In this document: positions 52,020 to 60,333 of the stretch, one piece after another
How positions within the stretch are numbered: the first letter of the stretch is position 1
Layout: each line of letters starts with the position of its first letter
NCBI RefSeq assembly: GCF_042665545.1
Contig: NZ_JBHTCM010000010.1
Location: 682,001-746,000 of the forward strand
Direction of reading: 5' to 3'
DNA: 64,000 nt
DNA from: Rhodocista pekingensis
GTDB lineage: Bacteria; Pseudomonadota; Alphaproteobacteria; Azospirillales; Azospirillaceae
The notes under the pieces: model-generated
Database searches by the model: none
What the model saw: only the letters and a program-made list of their open reading frames with translations
Told to the model about the DNA's origin: nothing
Made by a program: the position numbers and the translations under genes

Positions 52020-52709
52020 CTACTGGTTCAGGACGCTGGCGAGGGCCTGCGCCTCGGGCCGGTAGAAGGCCCGGTCCAGCAGGATGCCGCGGGGGCTGGT
52101 CTCCTGCCGGTAGAAGCTGTTGTTCCATTCCGTGCGCGGCGCGATCACGGAGCCTTCGATCGCCGCCCCGCCGAACAGGCCCGAACTCTTGGCGTAGACA
52201 TAGATGTCGGCACCGATGCCGACGCCGTAGCCGGCACCGACCGCCGTGCCCAGCTCGCCCACCGCCACGTTCGCGTCCGCCCCCAGCTTGACCTTGCGGT
52301 CGATCACCGCCTCCAGGCCCTTCTGGGTCATGATGACGAGCATCATCTGCGAGGACTGGCCACCGAACTGGAGGCCGAAGCTGGCCTCGGCCATGGTGTA
52401 GAAGGCGGGACCGGACCAGGCACCGTCGTCGCCGCGGGCGACCAGTACCCCGGTGCCGCCGCCGCCGCCCAGGAAGAAGCCCGCCTGGATCACGTTCGGC
52501 AGGATCATCACTGCCCGCGACCGCTGCACCAGCGACTTCAGGGTGGCGTATTCCGGATCGGTCAGCAGCGTCAGCGCCGTCACACGGGCACGCTCGACCA
52601 GCAGTTCCGGTTCCGTCAGCGCGTGCGCCGGACGCGCCGGTGCCAGCAGCACCAGCAGCAGAAGCCCCAGCAGGGCCGCACCCAGCCTTCTCATCGCCAG
52701 CCCTCTCAT
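52020..52709 (-). CDS. SYLF-domain lipid-binding protein (Ysc84 type), exported
   Basis: The 229-residue precursor has a signal peptide (MRGLAMRRLGAALLGLLLLVLLAP, cleavage near AHALTE) and a SYLF/Ysc84 domain: AVMILPNVIQAGFFLGGGGGTGVLVAR, SFGLQFGGQSSQMMLVIMT and VAVGELGTAVGAGYGVGIGAD. SYLF domains bind phosphoinositides in eukaryotes; bacterial members are periplasmic or outer-membrane linked with unknown ligands. GGAGGGAGA precedes ATG 52709. Confidence 0.92.
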   Translation of the reverse strand: MRGLAMRRLGAALLGLLLLVLLAPARPAHALTEPELLVERARVTALTLLTDPEYATLKSLVQRSRAVMILPNVIQAGFFLGGGGGTGVLVARGDDGAWSGPAFYTMAEASFGLQFGGQSSQMMLVIMTQKGLEAVIDRKVKLGADANVAVGELGTAVGAGYGVGIGADIYVYAKSSGLFGGAAIEGSVIAPRTEWNNSFYRQETSPRGILLDRAFYRPEAQALASVLNQ

Positions 52710-52845
52710 CGGCGGTCTCCCTCCACTCCCAAAGACAGACGGCATTGCCGCCCCGACTACCACATCCGCGACCGGCGGCCCACCCCGGAGCGGGCGTCGG
52801 TCGGGAGGGACGAGGCTGGCCGGCGAAGGCGGCGGATGCGGGGCC

Positions 52846-53469
52846 TCATCGCGGCGGAAGATTGACCGCGACCACGCGCCAGGTTCCCGCCACCCGGTCC
52901 AGACGGGAGAGATGCAGGCAATCGGCGCACAGGGCCAGCATGCTTTCGGGGGTCAGCGAAAGGGCGTGCCCGACCGCCGCCCGGATGGCGCCCGCATGCG
53001 CCACGGCGACGATGTCGCGCCCCGCATGCAGCGCCGACAGCCGGTCCACGGCGCGGCCGACCCGGTCCGCCACGGCGGCGAAGGACTCCCCGCCCGGCGG
53101 GGCGGCGCGGGCCGGCGCCTCCCAGAAGCGGTCCACGCCCGGCTCGCCGGACAGGTCGGCATGGGTGCGGCCCTGCCACGCGCCGAAATGCTGCTCCATC
53201 AGCTCGGGCTCGGCCACCAGCGCCGGGGCGGGCGTCTCTCCGTCCCCGCGCAGCGCCAGCAGGGCCTGCGCCGTCTCCCGCGTGCGGCGCAGCGGCGTGA
53301 CCAGCCAGACCGCGTCCGTCGGCAGGCGCGGGGCCAGCGCCGCCAGCCCGTCCCGGTCGGAGAGGTCCGCCGGCAGGTCGAGCTGCCCGGCGATGACACC
53401 GGGCGCGGCGGCCACCGGGGCATGCCGCACCCACCACCAGCGGGTGGCGACGAAGGGGGCTCCCGTCAC
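52846..53469 (-). CDS. cobC: Histidine phosphatase family protein, probable alpha-ribazole phosphatase
   Basis: The 207-residue protein has the phosphohistidine motif Arg15-His16-Ala (WWVRHAPV), the second Arg in TPLRRTRETA, the acid segment LMEQHFGAWQG and the late His in AVAHAGAIR. EQHFGAWQG is typical of CobC-type alpha-ribazole phosphatases, and the gene sits 7 bp downstream of cobS, so it probably dephosphorylates alpha-ribazole or adenosylcobalamin 5'-phosphate. A generic phosphoglycerate-mutase-like role cannot be excluded by sequence alone. Confidence 0.85.
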   Translation of the reverse strand: MTGAPFVATRWWWVRHAPVAAAPGVIAGQLDLPADLSDRDGLAALAPRLPTDAVWLVTPLRRTRETAQALLALRGDGETPAPALVAEPELMEQHFGAWQGRTHADLSGEPGVDRFWEAPARAAPPGGESFAAVADRVGRAVDRLSALHAGRDIVAVAHAGAIRAAVGHALSLTPESMLALCADCLHLSRLDRVAGTWRVVAVNLPPR

Positions 53470-53476
53470 CGCCGCC

Positions 53477-54277
53477 TCACGCCGCCGTCACGGAGATGAG
53501 GGCCAGCAGGAAGGCGATCTCCCCCACCTGCTGCGCGGCCCCCAGCACGTCGCCGGTGACGCCGCCGATCTGGCGCAGCGCCAGCCGTCCGACCAGGACC
53601 GTGGCCAGCGTGGCGGCGGCCAGCACGGCCAGCCCGTACAGGCCCGAGTCCAGATGCATCTGCCCCAGCGCCGTGGCGCCCAGGCTGAACCCGATGAAGG
53701 CGGCGGTCAGGGCGCGGGCGCTGTTGGGCTTGCCCATGGAGGCGGAGACGCCGCCCTGGCGGGCCTCCGGCAGGGCGAGCTTCAGCAGCGGCATCACCCC
53801 GCGGGTGAAGGCGTGCGCACCGATCAGGGCCAGCGCCACCGTCCGCGGGTCCGCCAGCGTGGCCAGCGCCCCGCCCCGGAGCAGCACCGCCAGCAGCAGC
53901 GCCACGCCGCCATAGGTGCCGATCCGGCTGTCCTTCATGATCTCAAGCTTGGACGATCTGTCGCGCCCGCCGCCGAACCCGTCGGCGACGTCGGCCAGCC
54001 CGTCCTCATGCAGCGCCCCGGTCAGCCAGACCAGCGCCGCCAGCGCCAGCAGGGCCGAGAGCGTGGGCGGCAGGCCCGCCGCGTCGGCGCCCCAGTAGAC
54101 CAGCCCGCCCGCGGCGCCGATCAGGGCGCCGACGATGGGGAACCAGGTCATGGCCCGCTGGTGCAGGTCGGCCGTCCATTCACCCCGGAAGGGCAGCGGC
54201 ACCCGGGTCAGGAAGATGATCGCCGCGGTCAGTTCCGCGAGGGCAGAGGGCGGCCGCGGCCGTGTTGCATCGGTCAT
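53477..54277 (-). CDS. cobS: Adenosylcobinamide-GDP ribazoletransferase
   Basis: The 266-residue membrane protein has family motifs FLTRVPLP, WFPIVGALIG, GALHEDGLADVADGFGGGRDRSSKLEIMKDS in pieces and IGTYGG, with about six membrane helices. It joins adenosylcobinamide-GDP and alpha-ribazole to make adenosylcobalamin at the membrane. It overlaps no gene but leads into cobC (7 bp), and is divergent from cobT across a 104-bp spacer. Confidence 0.96.
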   Translation of the reverse strand: MTDATRPRPPSALAELTAAIIFLTRVPLPFRGEWTADLHQRAMTWFPIVGALIGAAGGLVYWGADAAGLPPTLSALLALAALVWLTGALHEDGLADVADGFGGGRDRSSKLEIMKDSRIGTYGGVALLLAVLLRGGALATLADPRTVALALIGAHAFTRGVMPLLKLALPEARQGGVSASMGKPNSARALTAAFIGFSLGATALGQMHLDSGLYGLAVLAAATLATVLVGRLALRQIGGVTGDVLGAAQQVGEIAFLLALISVTAA

Positions 54278-54381
54278 CCGTCCGGTATACGGGAGGAGCG
54301 CCGCCGCCGCCAGCGCCGTTCCAGCCCTTCAGGGGGGAGCCGCCTGCCCCGACGGATGACGACAACCCATCAGGACGTGAC

Positions 54382-55416
54382 ATGCCCTCCGACAGCGCCC
54401 CGGTTCCCGCCACCCTGGACGAAATCCGCCGCATCCTGCCCGAGATGCCGGGCCCCGACCTGGAAGCCGGCACGGCCGCCATGCAGCGGGAGGTGCAGCT
54501 CGTGAAGCCCCGCGGCTCACTGGGCCGGCTGGAGGAGCTGACGCACTGGCTCGCCACCTGGCAGGGCCGCACCCCGCCGACGCTGAACCACCCCCGCATC
54601 GCCGTCTTCGCCGGCAGCCACGGCGTCGCCGCCCAGGGTGTCTCGGCCTTTCCGCCCTCGGTCACGGCGCTGATGGTGCAGACCTTCGTCAACGGCGGTG
54701 CCGCCGTGAACCAGCTCGCCCGCGCGGCGGATGCCGACCTGCGGGTCTACGAGCTGGACATCGAGCACCCGACCGCCGACTTCACCCAGGGCCCGGCCAT
54801 GGACGAGGGCGCCTGCGCCCAGGCCATGGCCTACGGCATGATGGCGGTGGAGCCGGGCATCGACCTGCTCTGCCTGGGCGAGATGGGCATCGCCAACACG
54901 ACCAGCGGCGCCGCCCTGTGCGCCGGCCTGTTCGGCGGCGATCCGGTCGACTGGGTGGGCCGCGGCACCGGCATCGACGACGAGGGGCTGGCGCGCAAGC
55001 GGGCCGCCGTGGCCGCCGGGCTGAAGGCGAACCCCTCGGCCCTGACGGACCCGTTCGAGACGATGCGCTGCCTGGGCGGGCTGGAGCTGGCGGCCATCGC
55101 CGGCGCCGTCATCGCTGCCCGCATGGCGCGCGTGCCGGTGCTGCTGGACGGCTACACCTGCACCGCCGCGGCCGCCATTCTCTACAAGGCCGACCCGAAG
55201 GCGCTGGACCACTGCGTCGTCGCCCATTGCAGCGCCGAGCCCGGCCACCAGCGCCTGCTGAAGGCGATCGGCAAGGAGGCGCTGTTCGACTTCGGCATGC
55301 GCCTGGGCGAGGCGTCAGGGGCCGCGCTGGCGATCCCGGTGCTGCGGGCGGCGCTGGCCTGCCACACCGGCATGTCCACCTTCCAGGAGGCGGGCGTCGC
55401 CGGCGGGCAGGGCTGA
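54382..55416 (+). CDS. cobT: Nicotinate-nucleotide--dimethylbenzimidazole phosphoribosyltransferase
   Basis: The 344-residue protein starts MPSDSAPVPATLDEI (AGGA upstream). It shows KPRGSLGRLEEL, AGSHGVAAQGVSAFP, GGAAVNQLA, LGEMGIANTTSGAAL and, near the end, RLGEASGAALAIP with the probable catalytic Glu310. It makes alpha-ribazole phosphate from dimethylbenzimidazole and nicotinate mononucleotide, the substrate used by CobC/CobS encoded on the other side of the shared intergenic region. An intrinsic terminator follows. Confidence 0.97.
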   Translation: MPSDSAPVPATLDEIRRILPEMPGPDLEAGTAAMQREVQLVKPRGSLGRLEELTHWLATWQGRTPPTLNHPRIAVFAGSHGVAAQGVSAFPPSVTALMVQTFVNGGAAVNQLARAADADLRVYELDIEHPTADFTQGPAMDEGACAQAMAYGMMAVEPGIDLLCLGEMGIANTTSGAALCAGLFGGDPVDWVGRGTGIDDEGLARKRAAVAAGLKANPSALTDPFETMRCLGGLELAAIAGAVIAARMARVPVLLDGYTCTAAAAILYKADPKALDHCVVAHCSAEPGHQRLLKAIGKEALFDFGMRLGEASGAALAIPVLRAALACHTGMSTFQEAGVAGGQG

Positions 55417-55447
55417 CGGATCGGCACAGCAAGGGACAAGGACGGAG

Positions 55448-55479
55448 GGGCGGGGCCGTAGCGGCGGCTCCGCCCTTTT
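55448..55479 (+). terminator. Intrinsic terminator of cobT
   Basis: An 11-bp stem (55448-55458 with 55465-55475, one G-U pair, 6-nt loop) is followed by TTTT. Confidence 0.87.
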
Positions 55480-55539
55480 CCTGTCCGGCGCCCGGTTCCG
55501 GCCGGATCGGCACCCGCAATCCAGTTCGAGTCGAACAGG

Positions 55540-55740
55540 TATACCGGATGTCTGAAACGCCAGAAAACCATATCTGGATTCAAGACAAAGCTAATTCGAA
55601 ATCATCAACGAATTATAGTCACGCTTTTTACCACCTTTTTGCACCCCGTTATCTCACACACCCTGCGACAAAACTTCTTGGGTGTGCGATTTCGGCCTTA
55701 TCTCACCCTTACGGATTAATCCTCAATTAGTGAACTACCC
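55540..55740. promoter_or_regulatory. A/T-rich regulatory region with several dyads, upstream of the beta-helix gene
   Basis: This stretch is strikingly A/T-rich against the surrounding DNA and has no convincing reading frame. It holds three small inverted repeats: CCAGA/TCTGG (55562-55577 region), TAATTCG/CGAATTA (55592-55598 with 55609-55615) and CACACCC/GGGTGTG (55657-55663 with 55680-55686). It also has several TATA-like and T-run elements. It probably contains the promoter and regulator sites of the beta-helix protein gene; such islands are typical targets of MucR- or H-NS-like silencers. Confidence 0.5.
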
Positions 55741-55864
55741 CGATCCTGTGGGGGCTCGGCAGGACCTGAACATCCGTTCGGAGATCCGATGTCGGCAGCC
55801 ACGGCCTGCCCTTCCGCTTCCGGAAAGGACGGGCCGCCCGCAGACCACGGATTGGGACCGACCC

Positions 55865-58147
55865 ATGTCTACTTACGTTTCCATCACGGATTTCGGCGCC
55901 CGCGGCGATGGCCGCACGGACAACAGGGCCGCCATCCAGAAGGCGCTGGACCACGCCAAGGCCACGGGCCAGGCGGTGTACGTTCCCGAGGGGAACTTTC
56001 TGCACAAGGGCGTGCTGAAGATCGACGGCGTGGACATCTACGGCGCCGGGGGCAAGTCCGTGCTGAAGGCGGTGGGAGCGGCCAGCTCCGACGCCCAGGC
56101 CCTGATCGTCAGCGGCGACGGCGCCTCCATCAAGAACCTGACGCTGGACAGCGACGCGACGACCCGGGGCGGCACCGGCAACAGCGCCAAGATCTGGGTT
56201 GTCGGCGCCAAGAATTTCGAGATCGACCACGTCACCATCAACAATTCCTTCGGTGCCGGCATCCTGGTCGGTAAGGAATCCGCCTTCGGGAAGGTGACGA
56301 ACAACGCGGTGAAGAACACCAACGCCGACTCCATCCACTTCTACCAGGGCTCCCACGACATCCTGGTGAAGGGGAACCGGGTGGAGAATTCGGGCGATGA
56401 CGGGATCGCCGTCGTCAGCTATGCCAAGAACGCCGCCTGGACCCAGGACATCACGATCGAGAACAACACGATCGTGAACAACCACTGGGGCCGTGGCATC
56501 AGCGTCGTCGGCGGCCAGGACGTGGTGATCCGCAACAATCTGGTGGACGGCAACAAGAACGGGGCCGCCGGCGTCTACATCGCCTCCGAACCGGCCTACG
56601 ACACCTGGGGCGTCAAGAACGTCGTCGTCGAGAACAACACCATCAAGAATGTCGGCGGCTACAGCACCGGCCACGGCGCCGTGATGATCTATTCCGGCAC
56701 CAGCCGGATGGTCGAGGACATCATCGTCCGTAACAACCAGATCCTGGATGCCGAGAAGAACGGCATCTTCGTCCGCGGCGACAGGATCGACGACATCCGC
56801 CTTGAGAAGAACCTGATCGAGGACTCCGGCGCCGCCCCCATCGCCATCTCCGGCAAGGCGACGGACGTGGTGCAGACCGGCAACGTCACCGACCGCGCCG
56901 CCTGGAAGCCGTCGGGTTCCAGCCCGGTGGAGCCGGTGCCCACCCCCGATCCGGTCGTCACCCCGCCGCCCGCGCCGACCCCGACGCCGGAAGCGAAGAC
57001 GCTGGCGGTCACGGTCTACGCCGCGGGCGACGACTACAAGGGCGACCCGCAGTTCCGCCTGCTGGTGGACGGCAAGGCCTTCGGCAGCGCCCAGACGGTG
57101 ACCATGGACCGCGGCGACGGCTGGCAGCAGTTCAAGTTCAACCTGCCCGCCGGGACCGACCCGAACCGCATCAGCGTCGAGTATTTCAACGACCTGTACG
57201 GCGGCAAGGGGATGGACCGGAACCTGGAGATCGACAGGATCGTCGTCGGGAACCAGACCTTCGATCCGGGCAAGGCCGGCTTCCTGACCGGCGACGGCCA
57301 GATCAAGGTCGTCCTGCCGGCCGACGCGCCCGCTCCGACGCCGGCCCCTGCTCCGACGCCGACACCTGCTCCGGCACCGCTCAAGGTGACGGTCTACGCC
57401 GCCGGCGACGCCTACAAGGGCGATCCGCAGTTCCGCCTGCTGGTGGACGGCAAGGCCTTCGGCAGCGCCCAGACGGTGACGATGGACCGCGGCGACGGCT
57501 GGCAGCAGTTCAACTTCAACCTGCCCGCCGGGACCGATCCCGACCGCATCAGCGTCGAGTATTTCAACGACCTGTACGGCGGCAAGGGGATGGACCGGAA
57601 CCTGGAGATCGACAGGATCGTCGTCGGGAACCAGACCTTCGATCCGGGCAAGGCCGGCCTCCTGACCGGCAACGGCCAGCTCCATTTCGATCTGCCGGAC
57701 AGCCCGGCGCCGGCTCCCGCGCCCGTCCCGGCGCCGACGCCCAAGCCGGTTCCCGCACCGACGCCGGCTCCCAAGCCGGTGCCGGTGACCGTCTACGCCG
57801 CGGGCGACGACTACAAGGGCGACCCGCAGTTCCGCCTGCTGCTGGACGGCAAGGCCTTCGGCAGTGCCCAGACGGTGACCATGGACCGCGGCGACGGCTG
57901 GCAGCAGTTCAAGTTCAACCTGCCCGCCGGGACCGACCCGAACCGCATCAGCGTCGAGTTTTTCAACGACCTGTACGGCGGCAAGGGGATGGACCGGAAC
58001 CTGGAGATCGACAGGATCGTCGTCGGGAACCAGACCTTCGATCCGGGCAAGGCCGGCTTCCTGACCGGCAACGGCCAGGTCCACTTCGACGTGACGAAGG
58101 TGGACTTCATCGGGCTGGCCGGACTCGCCACCCACGCCGATCTCTGA
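55865..58147 (+). CDS. Right-handed beta-helix protein with three carbohydrate-binding-like repeats
   Basis: The 760-residue protein opens with YVSITDFGARGDGRTDN, the N-terminal motif of pectate-lyase-3/epimerase-like beta helices, and continues as a parallel beta-helix (about 1-355; repeated ENNTI/RNNQI turns). After a Pro/Thr linker come three near-identical domains (about 382-480, 508-605, 641-738; VYAAGDxYKGDPQFRLLVDGKAFGS pattern) like Ca-dependent CBM36/60-type xylan-binding modules, separated by Pro-Ala-Thr linkers. No Sec signal is seen, so export, if any, would be type I or other. It probably binds or modifies a surface or plant polysaccharide. ATG 55865 chosen because the beta-helix motif starts there. 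Confidence 0.85.
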   Translation: MSTYVSITDFGARGDGRTDNRAAIQKALDHAKATGQAVYVPEGNFLHKGVLKIDGVDIYGAGGKSVLKAVGAASSDAQALIVSGDGASIKNLTLDSDATTRGGTGNSAKIWVVGAKNFEIDHVTINNSFGAGILVGKESAFGKVTNNAVKNTNADSIHFYQGSHDILVKGNRVENSGDDGIAVVSYAKNAAWTQDITIENNTIVNNHWGRGISVVGGQDVVIRNNLVDGNKNGAAGVYIASEPAYDTWGVKNVVVENNTIKNVGGYSTGHGAVMIYSGTSRMVEDIIVRNNQILDAEKNGIFVRGDRIDDIRLEKNLIEDSGAAPIAISGKATDVVQTGNVTDRAAWKPSGSSPVEPVPTPDPVVTPPPAPTPTPEAKTLAVTVYAAGDDYKGDPQFRLLVDGKAFGSAQTVTMDRGDGWQQFKFNLPAGTDPNRISVEYFNDLYGGKGMDRNLEIDRIVVGNQTFDPGKAGFLTGDGQIKVVLPADAPAPTPAPAPTPTPAPAPLKVTVYAAGDAYKGDPQFRLLVDGKAFGSAQTVTMDRGDGWQQFNFNLPAGTDPDRISVEYFNDLYGGKGMDRNLEIDRIVVGNQTFDPGKAGLLTGNGQLHFDLPDSPAPAPAPVPAPTPKPVPAPTPAPKPVPVTVYAAGDDYKGDPQFRLLLDGKAFGSAQTVTMDRGDGWQQFKFNLPAGTDPNRISVEFFNDLYGGKGMDRNLEIDRIVVGNQTFDPGKAGFLTGNGQVHFDVTKVDFIGLAGLATHADL
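57011..58078 (+). repeat. Three near-identical 291-bp direct repeats
   Basis: Units 57011-57301, 57389-57679 and 57788-58078 are almost identical in DNA sequence and joined by PAPTP-encoding linkers of different length. Near identity at silent positions indicates recent duplication or gene conversion. Confidence 0.95.
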
Positions 58148-58179
58148 TCCGGCAATCCGCCGGGGCGTGTCGACGGACG

Positions 58180-58207
58180 AAGGGGCGGGCCGACGTGCCC
58201 GCCCCTT
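58180..58207. terminator. Terminator after the beta-helix gene
   Basis: AAGGGGCGGGC pairs with GCCCGCCCCTT (CGACGT loop), 33 bp after the stop; a T-containing stretch (CGTCTTTCC) follows. The convergent gene ends 82 bp further on. Confidence 0.7.
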
Positions 58208-58289
58208 CACCGTCTTTCCCACTCCTGCCCGCCCATCCCTGCCCGCCATCCCTGCCCGGACGGGACCCGCGGTTCAGAACATCCAGGCG

Positions 58290-58670
58290 TCAGAACATCC
58301 GGCCGCCGTCCGGCACCGGCAGGTCCGGGCGCAGCAGCACCACCTGACCGTCCGGGTCGGGCACGCCCAGCACCAGCACCTCGCTCATCACCGGGCCGAT
58401 CTGGCGCGGCGGGAAGTTGACCACCGCCACCACCTGCCGCCCCACCAGCCCCTCGGGCGTGTAGTGCCGGGTGATCTGGGCGGAGGACTTCCTGATCCCC
58501 AGCGGCGCGCCGAAATCGACCCACAGCCGGATCGCCGGCTTGCGCGCCTCCGGAAAGGGTTCCGCCTGCACGATGGTGCCGACGCGGATGTCCACCTTGA
58601 GGAAGTCGTCGAAGCCGATGCGCGCGGGCGTGCTGTCAGGGGGCGTGCTGTCAGGGGGCGTCTGGCTCAT
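58290..58670 (-). CDS. csaA: tRNA-binding protein CsaA
   Basis: The 126-residue protein is a single OB-fold tRNA-binding domain: FLKVDIRVGTIVQAEPFPEARKPA in its first strand pair, IRKSSAQITRHYTPE, and VVAVVNFPPRQIGPVMSEVLVLG. Relatives bind tRNA and act as export-linked chaperones in Bacillus. The N-terminus has a PPDST duplication from a 15-bp repeat. It precedes folE's 3' end on the same strand (43 bp downstream of the folE stop). Confidence 0.94.
   Translation of the reverse strand: MSQTPPDSTPPDSTPARIGFDDFLKVDIRVGTIVQAEPFPEARKPAIRLWVDFGAPLGIRKSSAQITRHYTPEGLVGRQVVAVVNFPPRQIGPVMSEVLVLGVPDPDGQVVLLRPDLPVPDGGRMF
58626..58662 (-). repeat. 15-bp tandem repeat at the csaA 5' end
   Basis: GGGCGTGCTGTCAGG occurs at 58626 and 58641, with a partial third copy at 58656, encoding PPDST repeats. 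Confidence 0.88.
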
Positions 58671-58713
58671 GCGGCGTGTCCCGGCGGGGGTGGCGCCCCG
58701 GCGGCTGCCGCCG

Positions 58714-59376
58714 TCAGGCCTCCACGCGGTTGGTCGGATTGCCGATCATAGCCAGGAACTCCCGCCGCGTCGTCGGGTCGTCGCGGAAGGCGCCCAGCAT
58801 GCGGCTGGTCACCATGCTGACGCCCGGCTTGTGGACGCCGCGGGTGGTCATGCACTGGTGCGACGCCTCGACGACGACGGCGACGCCCAACGGCTGCAAC
58901 ACCTCGTCGATGCTGTTGGCGATCTGCGAGGTCATCTTCTCCTGAATCTGGAGGCGCTTGGCATAGACCTCGATGACCCGCGCCAGCTTGGAGATGCCGA
59001 CCACCCGCTTGCGCGGCAGATAGGCGACATGGGCCTTGCCGATGATCGGCACCATGTGGTGCTCGCAGTGGCTCTCGAAGCGGATGTCGCGCAGCACCAC
59101 CATCTCGTCGTAGCCGTCGGTCTCCTCGAAGGTGCGGGAGAGCAGCTCCACCGGGTCCTCGTGGTAGCCGGCGAAGAACTCCTCGTAGGAGCGGACCACG
59201 CGGTCCGGCGTGCCCAGCAGCCCCTCGCGCCCGGGATCGTCGCCGGCCCAGCGGATCAGGGTGCGGACGGCGGCCTCCGCCTCGGCCCGGGTCGGGCGCT
59301 CCAGAGCGGCGGCGGCGCGGCGGCCGTGCGCGGGGCCGGGAACGATCATGCCGGCGGTCGTCTTGCTGGGGCTCAC
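58714..59376 (-). CDS. folE: GTP cyclohydrolase I
   Basis: The 220-residue FolE has Zn ligands Cys104 and His107 in ESHCEHHMVPI and Cys175 in SHQCMTTRG, with GISKLARVIEVYAKRLQIQE in between. It converts GTP to dihydroneopterin triphosphate for folate synthesis. I chose GTG 59376 because AGGAGG lies seven bases upstream; ATG 59421 in frame has no ribosome-binding site and would add a non-conserved extension. It may be transcribed with csaA. Confidence 0.97.
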   Translation of the reverse strand: MSPSKTTAGMIVPGPAHGRRAAAALERPTRAEAEAAVRTLIRWAGDDPGREGLLGTPDRVVRSYEEFFAGYHEDPVELLSRTFEETDGYDEMVVLRDIRFESHCEHHMVPIIGKAHVAYLPRKRVVGISKLARVIEVYAKRLQIQEKMTSQIANSIDEVLQPLGVAVVVEASHQCMTTRGVHKPGVSMVTSRMLGAFRDDPTTRREFLAMIGNPTNRVEA

Positions 59377-59616
59377 CTGCGGCCTCCTCTTCCTTGGTCT
59401 CGTCTCGTGTCTCTTCTTCATACGCTGCGCGGAAACGGGCGCCCTTGCCATTTCACAGGCCCCGTATCCCGCGGGCGGGCCGGCCCCCTCCCGGGGCGAC
59501 GGCCTGCCCTGCACAAAGGTGGACCACCCACCGGGGCTTTCAAGCGCACGACGGATCGGAAGCGGTAGCCGGCGTCTGCCCCCGATGGACAGCGCCGGAC
59601 GGGCGGCGCCGCCGGC

Positions 59617-60012
59617 TCAGTTCGGGCGGCTGCGGCCGTGCGGGCTGTCCAGGGAGAAGGCGGGAATGCGCACCTCGAACGCCTCGCCCGCCGCGGTGAC
59701 CATGCCGTAGCTGCCGACCATGAAGCCCGACGGCGTGGGCAGCGGCGTGGCGCTGGTGTACTCGAAGGCGTCGCCGGGGCGCAGCACCGGCTGCTCGCCG
59801 ACGACGCCCGGCCCGCGCACCTCCTGCAAGCGGCCCTGTGCGTCGGTCACCCGCCAGTGCCGGGTGCGGAGCTGCACCGTCTCCACCCCCTCGTTCTCGA
59901 TCCGCACATGGTACGCCCAGACGAAGCGCCGTTCCCCGGGCTGCGACTGCTGCGCCAGATATTCCGGCCGGACCGTGACCCGGACCGAGCGTGTGACCTC
60001 GCTGTACATCAT
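59617..60012 (-). CDS. apaG: ApaG (Co2+/Mg2+ efflux-associated DUF525 protein)
   Basis: The 131-residue protein is a complete ApaG fibronectin-III-like domain: VRVTVRPEYLAQQS, RRFVWAYHVRIENEG, LRTRHWRVTDAQGRLQEVRGPGVVGEQP in conserved blocks, and the Gly-Met-Val TAxG end segment. The domain binds pyrophosphate or nucleotides in structural studies, and apaG mutants affect Co2+ resistance; the exact role is unsettled. GGGGAGGG immediately precedes ATG 60012 (with ATG 60009 next), so either Met may be used. Confidence 0.96.
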   Translation of the reverse strand: MMYSEVTRSVRVTVRPEYLAQQSQPGERRFVWAYHVRIENEGVETVQLRTRHWRVTDAQGRLQEVRGPGVVGEQPVLRPGDAFEYTSATPLPTPSGFMVGSYGMVTAAGEAFEVRIPAFSLDSPHGRSRPN

Positions 60013-60333
60013 CCCTCCCCGGCCCTGCCCGGCCCTCACCGGCCTGCTCCGCGCCCCTCGTCGCACCGACGCGGACCCCCGCCCGGCGCGCAACGGCCCT
60101 GCGGTAAATTGGGTCTTGCGCGGGGGTCGGCAGCAGGTCATATAGGCCGCACGGCATAACTGCTGAAGAGCCGCGCCATGCTGCGCCCCGCCTCACTCCG
60201 ACGACGACCGGACGGTCGCCCGCTCCGCGGGCGGACGGACCGCACGCCCGGGTGCTGACGGCGCACAACGCGCGACAGGAGCCCGGGACCAGGTGCCTTG
60301 CACCGCTTACCGATACCGGGATCTCCCCCTCCG
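60013..60333. other. Intergenic region between divergent apaG and GNAT genes
   Basis: No gene is seen in these 321 bp. A weak plus-strand promoter-like pair is TTGCGC (60116-60121) with CATATA (60139-60144). A perfect 7-bp hairpin CGCCCGC/GCGGGCG (60217-60233) could fold in either transcript. Confidence 0.4.

Noticed and set aside
54278..54381. Cobalamin riboswitch between cobS and cobT
   Set aside because: The 104-bp spacer lacks the B12-box core and is too short for the full aptamer on either strand.
55727..58249. Very long minus-strand open frame opposite the beta-helix gene
   Set aside because: It is the mirror of a repetitive GC-rich gene; its translation is low complexity with no domain, while the plus frame has clear motifs.
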